Positions 9,094 through 17,195 of a DNA stretch of 64,000 bases are shown piece after piece. Each line of letters opens with the position of its first letter. Position 1 is the first letter of the stretch. The notes below the pieces were generated by a model. It saw only the letters and a program-made list of their open reading frames with translations, made no database searches and was not told the DNA's origin. Origin of the DNA: Ureibacillus endophyticus (GTDB lineage: Bacteria; Bacillota; Bacilli; Bacillales_A; Planococcaceae). A program made the translations under genes and the position numbers. The stretch lies in the NCBI RefSeq assembly GCF_003628435.1, contig NZ_RBZN01000004.1, positions 52,395-116,394 on the forward strand, written 5' to 3'.

Positions 9094-9831
9094 ATGCAAA
9101 ACAATAATGGTAAACGCTTTACACAAGCAGGAACAGATATTGAGGAAGTAAAACGTCGAAATGCTGGACAATCTAATATGGGAACAAATCCACAACAAGT
9201 AAGAGAAGAGATTGCTCGTGAAGCGGGACCATTTGGTAAATCCTTCTCAAATCAACCGAGTGGATCTTTTGGTGCGGGTAAAACAGCATCTGGCACTGAT
9301 ATTCAAAAGGTAAGAGAAGAAATTGCACAAGAATCAGCACCATTTGGTCAAAGCTTTGCGCAGCCATCGCCATCACCGGCAAGCAATTCATACGGAGCTG
9401 GTAAAACCGCTTCAGGAACAGATATTCAAAAGGTACGCGAAGAGATAGCGCAAGAATCAGCACCATTTAGCCAAAATTATGCGCAACCACCATCACCAGC
9501 AAGCAATCCATACGGAGCAGGTAAAACAGCTTCGGGAACAGATATTCAAAAGGTACGCGAAGAGATAGCGCAAGAATCAGCACCATTTGGCCAAAATTAT
9601 GCGCAACCACCATCACCGGCAAGCAATTCATTTGGTGCAGGTAAAACAGCTTCAGGAACTAATATCCAAAAGGTACGCGAAGAGATCGCTCAAGAAGCGG
9701 GACCTTTCAATCAAGCAACGCCAAGCCAAGGTGCAGCTGGTAAAACGATGGCAGGTACTGATATTCAAGAAGTACGCCGTCAAAATCAACAAGCAGAACA
9801 AGCGAAAAATAATAAATATAATCAATTTTAA
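9094..9831 (+). CDS. gamma-type small acid-soluble spore protein, greatly expanded by tandem repeats
   Basis: A 245-residue, Gln/Ala/Ser-rich hydrophilic protein. It starts RFTQAGTDIEEVKRRNA, the gamma-SASP signature, and ends AGTDIQEVRRQNQQAEQAKN, like the SspE C-terminus. Between these lie four near-identical units of about 40 residues, each AGKTASGTDIQKVREEIAQE followed by SAPFGQ and a Pro/Ser linker (starting at residues 60, 101, 141 and 181). Each unit carries EIAQE or EIARE, which resembles the GPR protease cleavage pentapeptide of SASPs. Gamma-SASPs store amino acids in spores and are usually 60-110 residues with two repeats, so this is far larger. GGAGG precedes the ATG. Confidence 0.85.
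   Translation: MQNNNGKRFTQAGTDIEEVKRRNAGQSNMGTNPQQVREEIAREAGPFGKSFSNQPSGSFGAGKTASGTDIQKVREEIAQESAPFGQSFAQPSPSPASNSYGAGKTASGTDIQKVREEIAQESAPFSQNYAQPPSPASNPYGAGKTASGTDIQKVREEIAQESAPFGQNYAQPPSPASNSFGAGKTASGTNIQKVREEIAQEAGPFNQATPSQGAAGKTMAGTDIQEVRRQNQQAEQAKNNKYNQF
9271..9735 (+). repeat. in-gene tandem repeat, about 120-bp unit
   Basis: Four units begin at about 9271, 9394, 9514 and 9634 (periods 123, 120 and 120 bp). Units 2 and 3 are nearly identical at the DNA level, which implies recent expansion by slippage or unequal recombination. The copy number is likely to vary between strains. Confidence 0.9.
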
Positions 9832-9833
9832 TT

Positions 9834-9865
9834 AAAAAAACGCCTCTTTATGGGGCGTTTTTTTT
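9834..9865 (+). terminator. intrinsic terminator
   Basis: An A-run and CGCC pair with GGCG and a long T-run. It ends the large gamma-SASP gene. Confidence 0.85.
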
Positions 9866-9871
9866 GAAAAG

Positions 9872-9922
9872 CAAATAACAGAGCGTGAAAAGGCAAATAA
9901 CTTCAATAAAAAAGCAAATAAA
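9872..9922 (+). repeat. three-copy GCAAATAA array, 21/22-bp spacing
   Basis: CAAATAA occurs at 9872, 9894 and 9915, just after a terminator and reaching the ribosome binding site of the next gene. It is the same core as the longer array at 25832-25960. Confidence 0.7.
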
Positions 9923-9936
9923 GGAGTCAACTCATC

Positions 9937-10140
9937 ATGACAGATCGAAATGAAATCGATACTCGTTTTACAGTAGCAGGTACAGATATCGAAGAAGTAA
10001 AACGAAAGAACGCAGAATCTGGATTATCGTACAAAGAGGTATTAGAACAACTTGCGAAAACTGGAGGGTATGGTACAAAGGCATATAGTGATACAAATGT
10101 CGAACAAGTGAAGAAACAAATCCATAAGCATTTGCACTAA
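9937..10140 (+). CDS. small gamma-SASP-like protein
   Basis: A 67-residue hydrophilic protein. Its N-terminus RFTVAGTDIEEVKRKNA is almost identical to that of the large SASP upstream, and a second half-repeat reads YSDTNVEQVKKQI, like the SspE motif DAQQVRKQN. It is therefore most likely a short paralogue stored in spores. The middle segment SYKEVLEQLAKTGG is unlike usual SASPs. AAAGGAG precedes the ATG by 11 bases. It is separated from the large gene by a terminator and the three-copy repeat, so it probably has its own promoter, which I could not identify. Confidence 0.7.
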   Translation: MTDRNEIDTRFTVAGTDIEEVKRKNAESGLSYKEVLEQLAKTGGYGTKAYSDTNVEQVKKQIHKHLH

Positions 10141-10169
10141 AAATAAAAGAACTGCACTCAGCAGTTCTT
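10141..10169 (-). terminator. intrinsic terminator of the serine protease gene
   Basis: The 9-bp stem AAGAACTGC/GCAGTTCTT is followed by a T-rich tract on the minus strand. It overlaps the protease stop codon. Confidence 0.7.
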
Positions 10170-11538
10170 ATTCATTTATATAAATGTCCGTAATTTGATA
10201 ATATCCTTCCCCATTGATAATCACTGTATAAATTTTATACCGATCATAGAATGTTTCTGCTCCAGTTGCATCATAAAAATTAAATTGTTCATTTGTGGAG
10301 ACGAGTGCATAATTATCATACATTTCAATATTTGTAATGGTATTAGATAAGAAATCGAAGAAATATTCTTCTCCGCTTATATCATATAGATATTCTTCCA
10401 ATTCTAAATATGCGGTGCTATTAGGAAGTAACATATCAGCAATCCAATAAAAATCTTTGTAATAAAGAGCTAATTCATAATAATCCCTAAATGCAAGGAT
10501 GAAATTTGTTAACGATTCTTCATCAAAGGAATAAGAATACTCGTTCCAATATTCTTCGTTATAATCTTCTTCAGAAGAATCTTCTGAGTAGTAGTCCCAG
10601 TATTCTTCATATTCCTCATAATATTGCTCTTCTTCATTAGAGAAGTTGTAATCCGCATAAGCATCAAACAATGAAGCAACCGCTGTTTTACTCATTGGTT
10701 CACGAATCCATCCTTCAATTAACGGAGTAACTGTATATAACGGAATTGAAAAACCAAAGCTATTATTTGGGGTATAAAGCAATGAGTTAATGCCAATGAC
10801 TTTTCCAGTTTTCCCATCTAATAATGGCCCACCACTACTACCTTCACTAATTTGAGCATCAATTTGATACAATCCTTCATAAACAAAATCCAATTGATAG
10901 TCGCGATTTGTTCCTGTTAAATAACCGATAGAAGCGGAGTTTTCTAACCCTTGAGGACTTCCAATAGCGATTACTTCTGTACCAATAGCTGTTTCTTCTT
11001 TTTCAATTTCGAAAGGTTGTGCATTGGCATATTCTTGGGAATGGAGTAGTGCTACATCGGTTCTGTCGGAAATACCAATGACGACAGCGGGGGATTCTTG
11101 ACCTGCATGATTTCGCAAAATAACATCTGTAAAACCAGCTACAACATGGGCGTTAGTGACAATATAGCCGCCATCTTTATAAAGAAAGCCAGAACCTTGA
11201 CTGTTACCGGTAATTACAGTGAAAACTTTTGGCATCGACTCTTTAATGATTTGTGTCTTTTCTTTCTTATCTTCATCAACAGGCGCTTCAATTGGCATTT
11301 GTGTAAGTTGTTCGATTTTTGGAGGTTCAGGTTCTTCAACAATTTGCTTTGTATTATTTTGGATGTTTTTGAATAATAAAATGATCACGATAAAAATGGA
11401 GATTACCGCAATAATTGAGGTACATATGCCAATAATTAGCCATTTGTTTTTAGGAGTTTTCTGATGAATATCATGCCCACAGGAAACGCAGAATATATCG
11501 TTTTCTTCAAGTTTGGTTCCACACTTTGAGCAATACAT
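10168..11538 (-). CDS. membrane-anchored zinc-ribbon trypsin-like serine protease
   Basis: A 456-residue protein. Residues 2-22 form a zinc ribbon (CSKCG and CVSCGH pairs), then a transmembrane helix at about 33-57 and a linker. A trypsin/HtrA-like protease domain follows, with the triad H131 (TNAHVV), D161 (DRTDVALL) and S235 (GSSGGP). There is no PDZ domain. Residues about 295-340 are extremely rich in Glu, Tyr, Asp and Ser. The tail is an alpha/beta domain resembling the NTF2-like modules of TcaA-type proteins. The protease should lie outside the membrane with the ribbon inside. The ATG is chosen over an upstream TTG because AGGAGG is 6 bases from the ATG. Confidence 0.85.
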   Translation of the reverse strand: MYCSKCGTKLEENDIFCVSCGHDIHQKTPKNKWLIIGICTSIIAVISIFIVIILLFKNIQNNTKQIVEEPEPPKIEQLTQMPIEAPVDEDKKEKTQIIKESMPKVFTVITGNSQGSGFLYKDGGYIVTNAHVVAGFTDVILRNHAGQESPAVVIGISDRTDVALLHSQEYANAQPFEIEKEETAIGTEVIAIGSPQGLENSASIGYLTGTNRDYQLDFVYEGLYQIDAQISEGSSGGPLLDGKTGKVIGINSLLYTPNNSFGFSIPLYTVTPLIEGWIREPMSKTAVASLFDAYADYNFSNEEEQYYEEYEEYWDYYSEDSSEEDYNEEYWNEYSYSFDEESLTNFILAFRDYYELALYYKDFYWIADMLLPNSTAYLELEEYLYDISGEEYFFDFLSNTITNIEMYDNYALVSTNEQFNFYDATGAETFYDRYKIYTVIINGEGYYQITDIYINE

Positions 11539-11708
11539 GTACAACCTCCTAACAGTTGGGTATTTGGTATTATATTCCTAATTCGTTTCTGCTATTCTCT
11601 CCTTGAATCAACAATATTAATATTGGATAATATTTTTTCCAATTAATATACTTTAATAGAATGGGAGTATAATAGAATTACTACACATACAAAGGGGAGA
11701 GGATTGTA

Positions 11709-13043
11709 ATGGAGGCGTTATTAAATCGAGTTAAAGATACGAGAAATGTTCTACGGAAACATATTATTGAAAATATTTTAAATGAATTTGATGAACAATG
11801 TATGGGGCTTGATAATGAAAAAAGAAAAATGAAGTATTCGAAGATGATGGAAAGTCCGTTTCGTTTCTTTAGAGGTAGTGCCTATTTATATTATTATGAT
11901 GCAACAAAGATTCCATTTTCTTTCCATACACATATTGATAAGCCAACTTGGATTCAAGGCGACTTGCATATGGAAAACTTCGGGGCATTCCAAAATGAAA
12001 ATGGGGAAATTGTCTACGATGTAAATGATTTTGATGAAGGGTATATTGGTTCATATTTATATGATGTTTTAAGAATGGCAGTTAGTATTGCATTATATTG
12101 TGAAGCAAATGGATTGTCTGAGAAAGAACAGGAAGAGCGAATTGAAACATATTTAGAAGCCTACTATGCGCAATTAAAACGTTTCAAGAAGGGGAAGGAC
12201 GACCCATATACATTAACATTTACAGTTGAAAATACAAAGGGGCCAGTTAAAAAGGTATTAAAAAAATTAGCTAAAAGACAAAAAGATCATTTGTTAAATG
12301 ACATCACATATATTAGTGAAGATAATAAAAGGGTTTTTGACTGGTCTGAAGAAATTGAGCCAGTTGAAGTAGAAGAACGAACATTGTTAGAAAATTTAAC
12401 AGAAAATTATTTTAATTCTCTTGACCATGACGATAAAAAGGACATCTCTCATTATACAATTAAAGATATAGCGCGGAAGCACGGTACAGGTACAGCATCA
12501 ATAGGATTAGATCGATACTATATCTTAATTGAAGGCGAGAAAGAAGCGAATGGAGTGGATGACTTAGTTCTTGAAGTAAAAGAAGTGCGTTCGCCAATTC
12601 CAGCTTATTTCTTACCTTATCGTGAAAAGTTTTGGAATAAATATGAGCATCAGGGGAAACGGGTTGTTGCTACACAAAAAGCAATGCATCATCTTGAGGA
12701 CCCATACTTAGGCTATTTAACAATTGATGGCAGGGAATTTTATGTTCGTGAACGATCTCCATATAAAAAGAAAGTAAAGCCTACACAACTTCTATCACCT
12801 GAAGCTTTTGATGCAACGATAACAATTATGGGGAAAGTAACCGCGAAAATTCATTCTCGTGCAGATGTGGATACGGAGGCTGAATTATTTAATCATGAAA
12901 GTGAAGAAGAGATTTTAAATGCGATTGGTGATGACTTTGGTGCGTTTAAAACTCAAATTTCATTAGCAGCACTTTCGTATAAAGAGCAAGTAAATCATGA
13001 TTATGAATTATTTTGTGAATGGGTAAAGGAATCATTTTTCTAG
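11709..13043 (+). CDS. DUF2252 family protein
   Basis: A 444-residue soluble protein of the DUF2252 family, distantly like aminoglycoside-phosphotransferase folds. Diagnostic motifs are FFRG at 53-56, GDLHMENFG at 84-92 and DVNDFDE at 104-110, which look like a nucleotide or metal site; VREVRSPIP-like and VRERSPYKKK segments follow. The biological role is unknown. AAAGGGGAG precedes the ATG. It is monocistronic between a divergent protease gene and a terminator. Confidence 0.88.
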   Translation: MEALLNRVKDTRNVLRKHIIENILNEFDEQCMGLDNEKRKMKYSKMMESPFRFFRGSAYLYYYDATKIPFSFHTHIDKPTWIQGDLHMENFGAFQNENGEIVYDVNDFDEGYIGSYLYDVLRMAVSIALYCEANGLSEKEQEERIETYLEAYYAQLKRFKKGKDDPYTLTFTVENTKGPVKKVLKKLAKRQKDHLLNDITYISEDNKRVFDWSEEIEPVEVEERTLLENLTENYFNSLDHDDKKDISHYTIKDIARKHGTGTASIGLDRYYILIEGEKEANGVDDLVLEVKEVRSPIPAYFLPYREKFWNKYEHQGKRVVATQKAMHHLEDPYLGYLTIDGREFYVRERSPYKKKVKPTQLLSPEAFDATITIMGKVTAKIHSRADVDTEAELFNHESEEEILNAIGDDFGAFKTQISLAALSYKEQVNHDYELFCEWVKESFF

Positions 13044-13084
13044 ATTTAATTTTAAAGTAAAAAGAGGTTGGTACAAAACTAAAT

Positions 13085-13118
13085 AGACACCATTCCTACG
13101 TAAAAATGGTGTCTTTTT
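13085..13118 (+). terminator. intrinsic terminator
   Basis: AGACACCAT paired with ATGGTGTCT, then TTTTT, follows the DUF2252 gene. Confidence 0.8.
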
Positions 13119-13345
13119 GATATGAAGGAAGTTGCTTTCCATTCCGTGTGGACGCTTTCCGCGGGCATGGCCTCAACTGATTTTTGCCGTCTATGGGCGG
13201 CAAAAATGGATTTTCGGCTCATGCGATTCCCGCAGGAAGCTTTGCATCTGACGCTATCGCTTTCGATGCAGAATATAATTTGCTCTGTAGCGAAAGGCGA
13301 ATGCCGTCAGCTACACTCAGCCACACTCCATTCCAATCAACTTTT
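13119..13345. repeat. GC-rich structured extragenic element
   Basis: This 387-bp gene-free gap holds an element of higher GC than its surroundings. Nested inverted repeats are visible: CCGCGGGCATG with CATGCGATTCCCGC; inside it a TTTTTGCCG/CGGCAAAAA hairpin; then TGCATC/GATGCA. The boxes GGACGCTTTCCGCGGGC and TCCCGCAGGA resemble dispersed elements that I recall from many Bacillaceae genomes. Short ORFs across it are unlikely to be genes. Confidence 0.65.
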
Positions 13346-13430
13346 TCTATAGCAGATTTTCATCACTAATATTTCTAAATAAATTCGAAAAACCAATTTT
13401 TGTCCCAAACTCATTATTGCAATTAAGTTT

Positions 13431-13991
13431 TTATTTTAATACATCGTGATCAACGTAGCGTTCGCCGTTTAGTTCACTAATTACATTGATTGCCACTTTT
13501 GCGCCATCACCAGCAGTAATAATTGTATGTACGCTTACTCCAGCGCATGTACCAGCTGCCCAAATGCCTTCTACATTTGTTTTACCTGCTGCATCCACAT
13601 CGAAAATTGTTTTAACACGAGGTTCTGTTCCCGGTTTTGTAGCAAGTCCAATGCTTTCTGCTAAATCCGTTAAGAAACCTGTTGCTAAAATGATATGTTT
13701 TGCTTCAAATTCGCCATTTTCAGTCGTAATTGTAAAACCTTCATCTGCTTTAACAATTGATGTAACTTTTGATTCAACAACTTCTGCACCGAATTTTCTT
13801 GCTTGGTTAAGTCCAGTTTCAACCAGATTAGGTCCAGTAATTTCTTCAACACCATAGTGGTTCCATAACATTGCACGTTTTGTAACACCTTGATTACTAT
13901 CAATAACAACTGTTTTCTTACCTGCTTTTGCGGTGAAAATTGCAGCACTACCTCCAGCAGGTCCACCACCAATAATTGCAACTTCAAACAT
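13431..13991 (-). CDS. small FAD-binding oxidoreductase, thioredoxin-reductase-like, lacking the redox CxxC
   Basis: A 186-residue flavoprotein. The N-terminus VAIIGGGPAGGSAA is the FAD dinucleotide-binding motif (GxGxxG at 8-13). ATGFLTDL and the C-terminal GIWAAGTCAG are the second FAD contacts of the thioredoxin reductase family. The NADPH domain and the CxxC pair that should lie between them are missing, so the protein is about 120 residues shorter than TrxB. It may accept electrons from a partner or reduce another substrate. GGAGG precedes the ATG. It stands alone. Confidence 0.8.
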   Translation of the reverse strand: MFEVAIIGGGPAGGSAAIFTAKAGKKTVVIDSNQGVTKRAMLWNHYGVEEITGPNLVETGLNQARKFGAEVVESKVTSIVKADEGFTITTENGEFEAKHIILATGFLTDLAESIGLATKPGTEPRVKTIFDVDAAGKTNVEGIWAAGTCAGVSVHTIITAGDGAKVAINVISELNGERYVDHDVLK

Positions 13992-14126
13992 GAAAAATTC
14001 CTCCTTTTTCTTAATCTACTAAAATTTTAACAAAAAGATAGGTAAGTGACTAAACATATGATTCACCATTATCAGAAATTTGAAATATTATCGTAGGTTG
14101 ATAAAATTTAAATAGAGGTGATATTA

Positions 14127-14825
14127 ATGGGGAGTTTACTTTCTATTGATTGGGACTATTTTATTTCTACAAACTATGAAACTATTTATTCCTACGTAGA
14201 AAACAAAAAGTCTCTCCTTGATGCTTGGTATAAACGTTATTTCCAAGAAAAATCTAAAGGGAAAAATCTGCTAAATTATTTTCAATTATCAGGAGAAATA
14301 GAGGGGTTTTGGAAAAAAATACAACGAGTGTTTAAATTCGACCCTAATATTAAAGTTTTTGTGTCAGATTCTCATGCACTTTCTTACACCATTGCTAAGG
14401 AATGCGATTGTAAAGAAGTTTATCTTTTTGATGCTCATTCAGATCTTGGTTATGGGGGATTGTCCTCTTTAAATTTTAATGTTACCTGTGCTAATTGGTT
14501 GGGAAAACTTTTAAGTGAAAAAAATATTGAACGGGCAACGTTAATATACAGTCCATATACAAAAGAAAAACCGGATGATTTTTATCCAATGAACAAGGTA
14601 TTTAATATAAACTATTTAAAATTTAATGATCTATGTGGTGATATTACTATCTCTGCCATCCATATCTGTAGGTCTGGAGCGTGGAGCCCACCATGGTATG
14701 ATAAAAAGTTCGTTGGATTCATAAATGGTTTAGGCTTACCTTATAAAGTAATTGATTGTCCAATACGAAAATGGGATACGAAAAATATTACCTTTTCAGA
14801 ACAGATACAATATTTAATGGTATAA
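14127..14825 (+). CDS. arginase/deacetylase-fold-like protein of unknown function
   Basis: A 232-residue protein. I do not recognise the family with certainty. The sequence opens with SLLSIDWDYF (DWD at 8-10), has SDSHA at about 81-84, and VYLFDAHSDLGYGG with DAHSD at 102-106. Asp-x-His/Asp clusters of this type bind the metal pair in ureohydrolases (arginase, agmatinase), and UPF0489-type proteins share them. Conserved-looking IHICRSGAWSPPWYD follows. I start at the ATG after GAGGTG; the frame could begin at the GTG at 14118. The next gene, 45 bp downstream, has its own strong ribosome binding site. Confidence 0.65.
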   Translation: MGSLLSIDWDYFISTNYETIYSYVENKKSLLDAWYKRYFQEKSKGKNLLNYFQLSGEIEGFWKKIQRVFKFDPNIKVFVSDSHALSYTIAKECDCKEVYLFDAHSDLGYGGLSSLNFNVTCANWLGKLLSEKNIERATLIYSPYTKEKPDDFYPMNKVFNINYLKFNDLCGDITISAIHICRSGAWSPPWYDKKFVGFINGLGLPYKVIDCPIRKWDTKNITFSEQIQYLMV

Positions 14826-14870
14826 AGCTTCCATCTTGAAACACACTAAAGAAAAGGAGTGTGTTATAAG

Positions 14871-15110
14871 ATGAATAAAGATTGGGATTCTTTACCTAAA
14901 GAGAAAATTGCATTTGCGGATTTACCTTATACAGATAAACCCGATATGGTGAATTCAGAAAATCCTAGCCTTTTCGATATGCATGAAGATATGAAAACAG
15001 TCGATGCAATACCAGTTGAAGAGCTAAATAAACGTGTAAAAGCTGAAGATGATGAGCTTATTACAGAAGTATTCCGAAAAGAATCTCCTGATGAAAAGAA
15101 GCATAATTAA
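14871..15110 (+). CDS. small acidic hypothetical protein
   Basis: A 79-residue acidic, hydrophilic protein without membrane segments: MNKDWDSLPKEKIAFADLPY, then a DMHEDMKTVDAIPVEE region and a Lys/Glu tail. I do not recognise it. AAGGAG lies 11 bases before the ATG, inside the loop of an AACACAC/GTGTGTT inverted repeat (14840-14866). It follows the arginase-like gene by 45 bp and ends in a strong terminator, so the two may form an operon. Confidence 0.7.
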   Translation: MNKDWDSLPKEKIAFADLPYTDKPDMVNSENPSLFDMHEDMKTVDAIPVEELNKRVKAEDDELITEVFRKESPDEKKHN

Positions 15111-15119
15111 TGAATATAG

Positions 15120-15166
15120 TACTGACAAATTTCTTAGTTTGTAAGTAATTTGTCAGTATTTTTTTA
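15120..15166 (+). terminator. intrinsic terminator
   Basis: The 12-bp stem TACTGACAAATT/AATTTGTCAGTA is followed by a run of eight T. Confidence 0.85.
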
Positions 15167-15275
15167 TATACTTTTAACAAAAAATACCTAATCTTTACTT
15201 ATAAGTTAATGTTATTAACACACTTTTATATTAAAATGGAATATTATATACATGTTTGCTTAGGAGGAATTCCCC

Positions 15276-17024
15276 ATGTTTGGTAAAGGTAGAAGACTAC
15301 AAAATTATGAATATTTTTCCCACACAAATCATTCAGACATTGACACAAATGAGCGATTTAAAGAGAAATTAGATTTTCTGACTCTTACAAAAATTCGCCG
15401 AGAGTCAGTTCGTTGTTTATCAGAAATTTATAATGAAAACCGTGAAGTCATTTTAGAAATGTTCTATAAAAAATTAATGGACATTCCAAAGTTTAGCAGT
15501 ATTATTAATGGGCATTCTTCAGTTGAACGTTTAAAGGTTACGTTAAATCAACATTTTTTAAGCTTATTTGAAGATGACCTTTCCATTGAGTATGTATTTA
15601 AACGTAGAAAAATTGCTTATACCCATGCAAGGATAGGCGTTTTACCAAACTGGATGATTTCCGCATATGCCCTAATTAATCAATTATTTATTCCTCTTAT
15701 AGTAAAAAAACTCATACGCGATGAAGTAAAAATGTTAGATGTTTTGCTAACGTACGATAGTTTAGTAACAATTGATATTCAAATCATTACGGAAACTTAT
15801 ATTGAAATACAAGGTGGATCTGTTGTAAATGGTCTAGGAAAAATAATTGAATATAATACACAACTTGACCAAATTAAAGAGCTTGTACAGTTCCAAGAAG
15901 TACAGCAACAAGATGTTTTATTAGCAAGTGATGCTATGCAAGAACTTGATGCAAGTATAGAGGAAATTGCGGCATCCGTCGGTGATATTGCAAGCCATAC
16001 AAAACAGTCATTAGATGCTTTAAATAAAGATTTAGATTCATTGCAACATGTAACGTCCATCCTACAAAAGACGGATGAAGGTCAGCAAAAGGTACAACAA
16101 GATGTGAAACGTTTAGTAGACCGTGTAGATAGTGTTGCTAGATTAATGAGTTTAATACGAGAAATTGCAGATCAAACAAATTTATTAGCATTAAATGCAT
16201 CGATTGAAGCAGCAAGAGCTGGAGAAGCAGGAAAAGGCTTTGCAGTAGTAGCAGAAGAAGTTCGAAAATTAGCAGATGATACAAAGCATTCTGTTCAATC
16301 AATTAATGATGACATTGAACAATTATTAAAAATTACAAATGATATTAATCATCAAATAAAGCAATCATCTCAAGAACTTCATGGAAGTGTAAATCATGCC
16401 TCCCATGTAACACAAACATTAACAGAGTTAAATAAATCATTACAAGTCCAAGGAGAACGTTTTGAAGAAATTGCTATAAGTGCAAAAGTACAAGCAGAAT
16501 CGTCCTCAGCTGTTTCAGAACGAAACAAAAATATCGCTGAAAGTGCGCAGCAAAGTAAAGAAATTACCTTTGAAGTTGGTGCTGCAATCTATAAGTTAAG
16601 TAAAATGATAGATGATTATCGTACGACAACGATTTCGAAAAACTTCATTATTAGTCAAGAAGATATTATTGAAGTAGCCATTACGGATCATCTTTTATGG
16701 AGATGGAAAATTTACAATCTATTACTAGGCTTTGAGGAGATGTCCATTATCGATATAGGATCACCTGAAAAATCGAGATTAGGTGAATGGTATTATGGAA
16801 AAGGAAAAGAACTATTAGGGAACGAAAGAGTTTTCAAAGAATTAGAAGAACCTCATAAATTGGTTTACGACATTGCTAAAAAAGCTGTACAAGCCTATGA
16901 AAGTGGAAATAAGGAGCAAGCAGAGCAATATTTAACCGAAGTATCTCGAGTTTCAAAAAATGTTATTGATAAACTGAAACAACTACAACAATTGTTAATT
17001 GATAGAAAGCTTCAATATAGTTAA
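15276..17024 (+). CDS. globin-coupled methyl-accepting chemotaxis protein with a C-terminal CZB-like domain
   Basis: A 582-residue soluble receptor. Residues about 28-175 are a protoglobin sensor like HemAT; H117 in [14 protein letters not shown] is the likely proximal haem ligand, so it should sense oxygen or a related gas. Residues about 220-450 are the MCP signalling coiled coil with the hairpin tip [20 protein letters not shown] (297-316). Residues about 465-575 match the chemoreceptor zinc-binding (CZB) domain: DHLLWRW (H472), [10 protein letters not shown] and [15 protein letters not shown] (H527). The usual Cys before RLGEWYYG is S500 and the usual His of the HxxxH pair is Y531, so the zinc site looks incomplete. 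TAGGAGG precedes the ATG. Confidence 0.92.
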   Translation: MFGKGRRLQNYEYFSHTNHSDIDTNERFKEKLDFLTLTKIRRESVRCLSEIYNENREVILEMFYKKLMDIPKFSSIINGHSSVERLKVTLNQHFLSLFEDDLSIEYVFKRRKIAYTHARIGVLPNWMISAYALINQLFIPLIVKKLIRDEVKMLDVLLTYDSLVTIDIQIITETYIEIQGGSVVNGLGKIIEYNTQLDQIKELVQFQEVQQQDVLLASDAMQELDASIEEIAASVGDIASHTKQSLDALNKDLDSLQHVTSILQKTDEGQQKVQQDVKRLVDRVDSVARLMSLIREIADQTNLLALNASIEAARAGEAGKGFAVVAEEVRKLADDTKHSVQSINDDIEQLLKITNDINHQIKQSSQELHGSVNHASHVTQTLTELNKSLQVQGERFEEIAISAKVQAESSSAVSERNKNIAESAQQSKEITFEVGAAIYKLSKMIDDYRTTTISKNFIISQEDIIEVAITDHLLWRWKIYNLLLGFEEMSIIDIGSPEKSRLGEWYYGKGKELLGNERVFKELEEPHKLVYDIAKKAVQAYESGNKEQAEQYLTEVSRVSKNVIDKLKQLQQLLIDRKLQYS

Positions 17025-17038
17025 TCCATAGTTTAAGA

Positions 17039-17074
17039 ACTTGTTTAGAATTGCATTTCTAAGCAAGTTTTTTA
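17039..17074 (+). terminator. intrinsic terminator
   Basis: ACTTGTTTAGAA pairs imperfectly with TTTCTAAGCAAGT and is followed by a T-run. It ends the chemoreceptor gene. Confidence 0.75.
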
Positions 17075-17118
17075 TTTTATATACATAAAATACTAATTGG
17101 TATTGGAATTTCCTTTTA

Positions 17119-17147
17119 TTGATTGTAAGCGAATACATCGTTATAAT
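17119..17147 (+). promoter_or_regulatory. sigma-A promoter of the fatty-acid operon
   Basis: TTGATT (17119-17124), a 17-bp spacer and TATAAT (17142-17147) lie 48 bp before the acyl-CoA dehydrogenase start. No FadR-type operator was recognised. Confidence 0.7.
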
Positions 17148-17195
17148 AAGTGTAAAATTATCAGAAAATTCTATAATCTGTATTAGGGGGATTAG

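Noticed and set aside
9173..9466. 97-codon ORF opposite the large SASP gene
   Set aside because: It is a shadow of the in-gene repeats; the codon pattern and SASP signature support the plus strand.
13122..13369. Two overlapping ORFs of 76 and 61 codons
   Set aside because: Both cross the multi-hairpin repeat element, overlap each other in different frames and lack ribosome binding sites.
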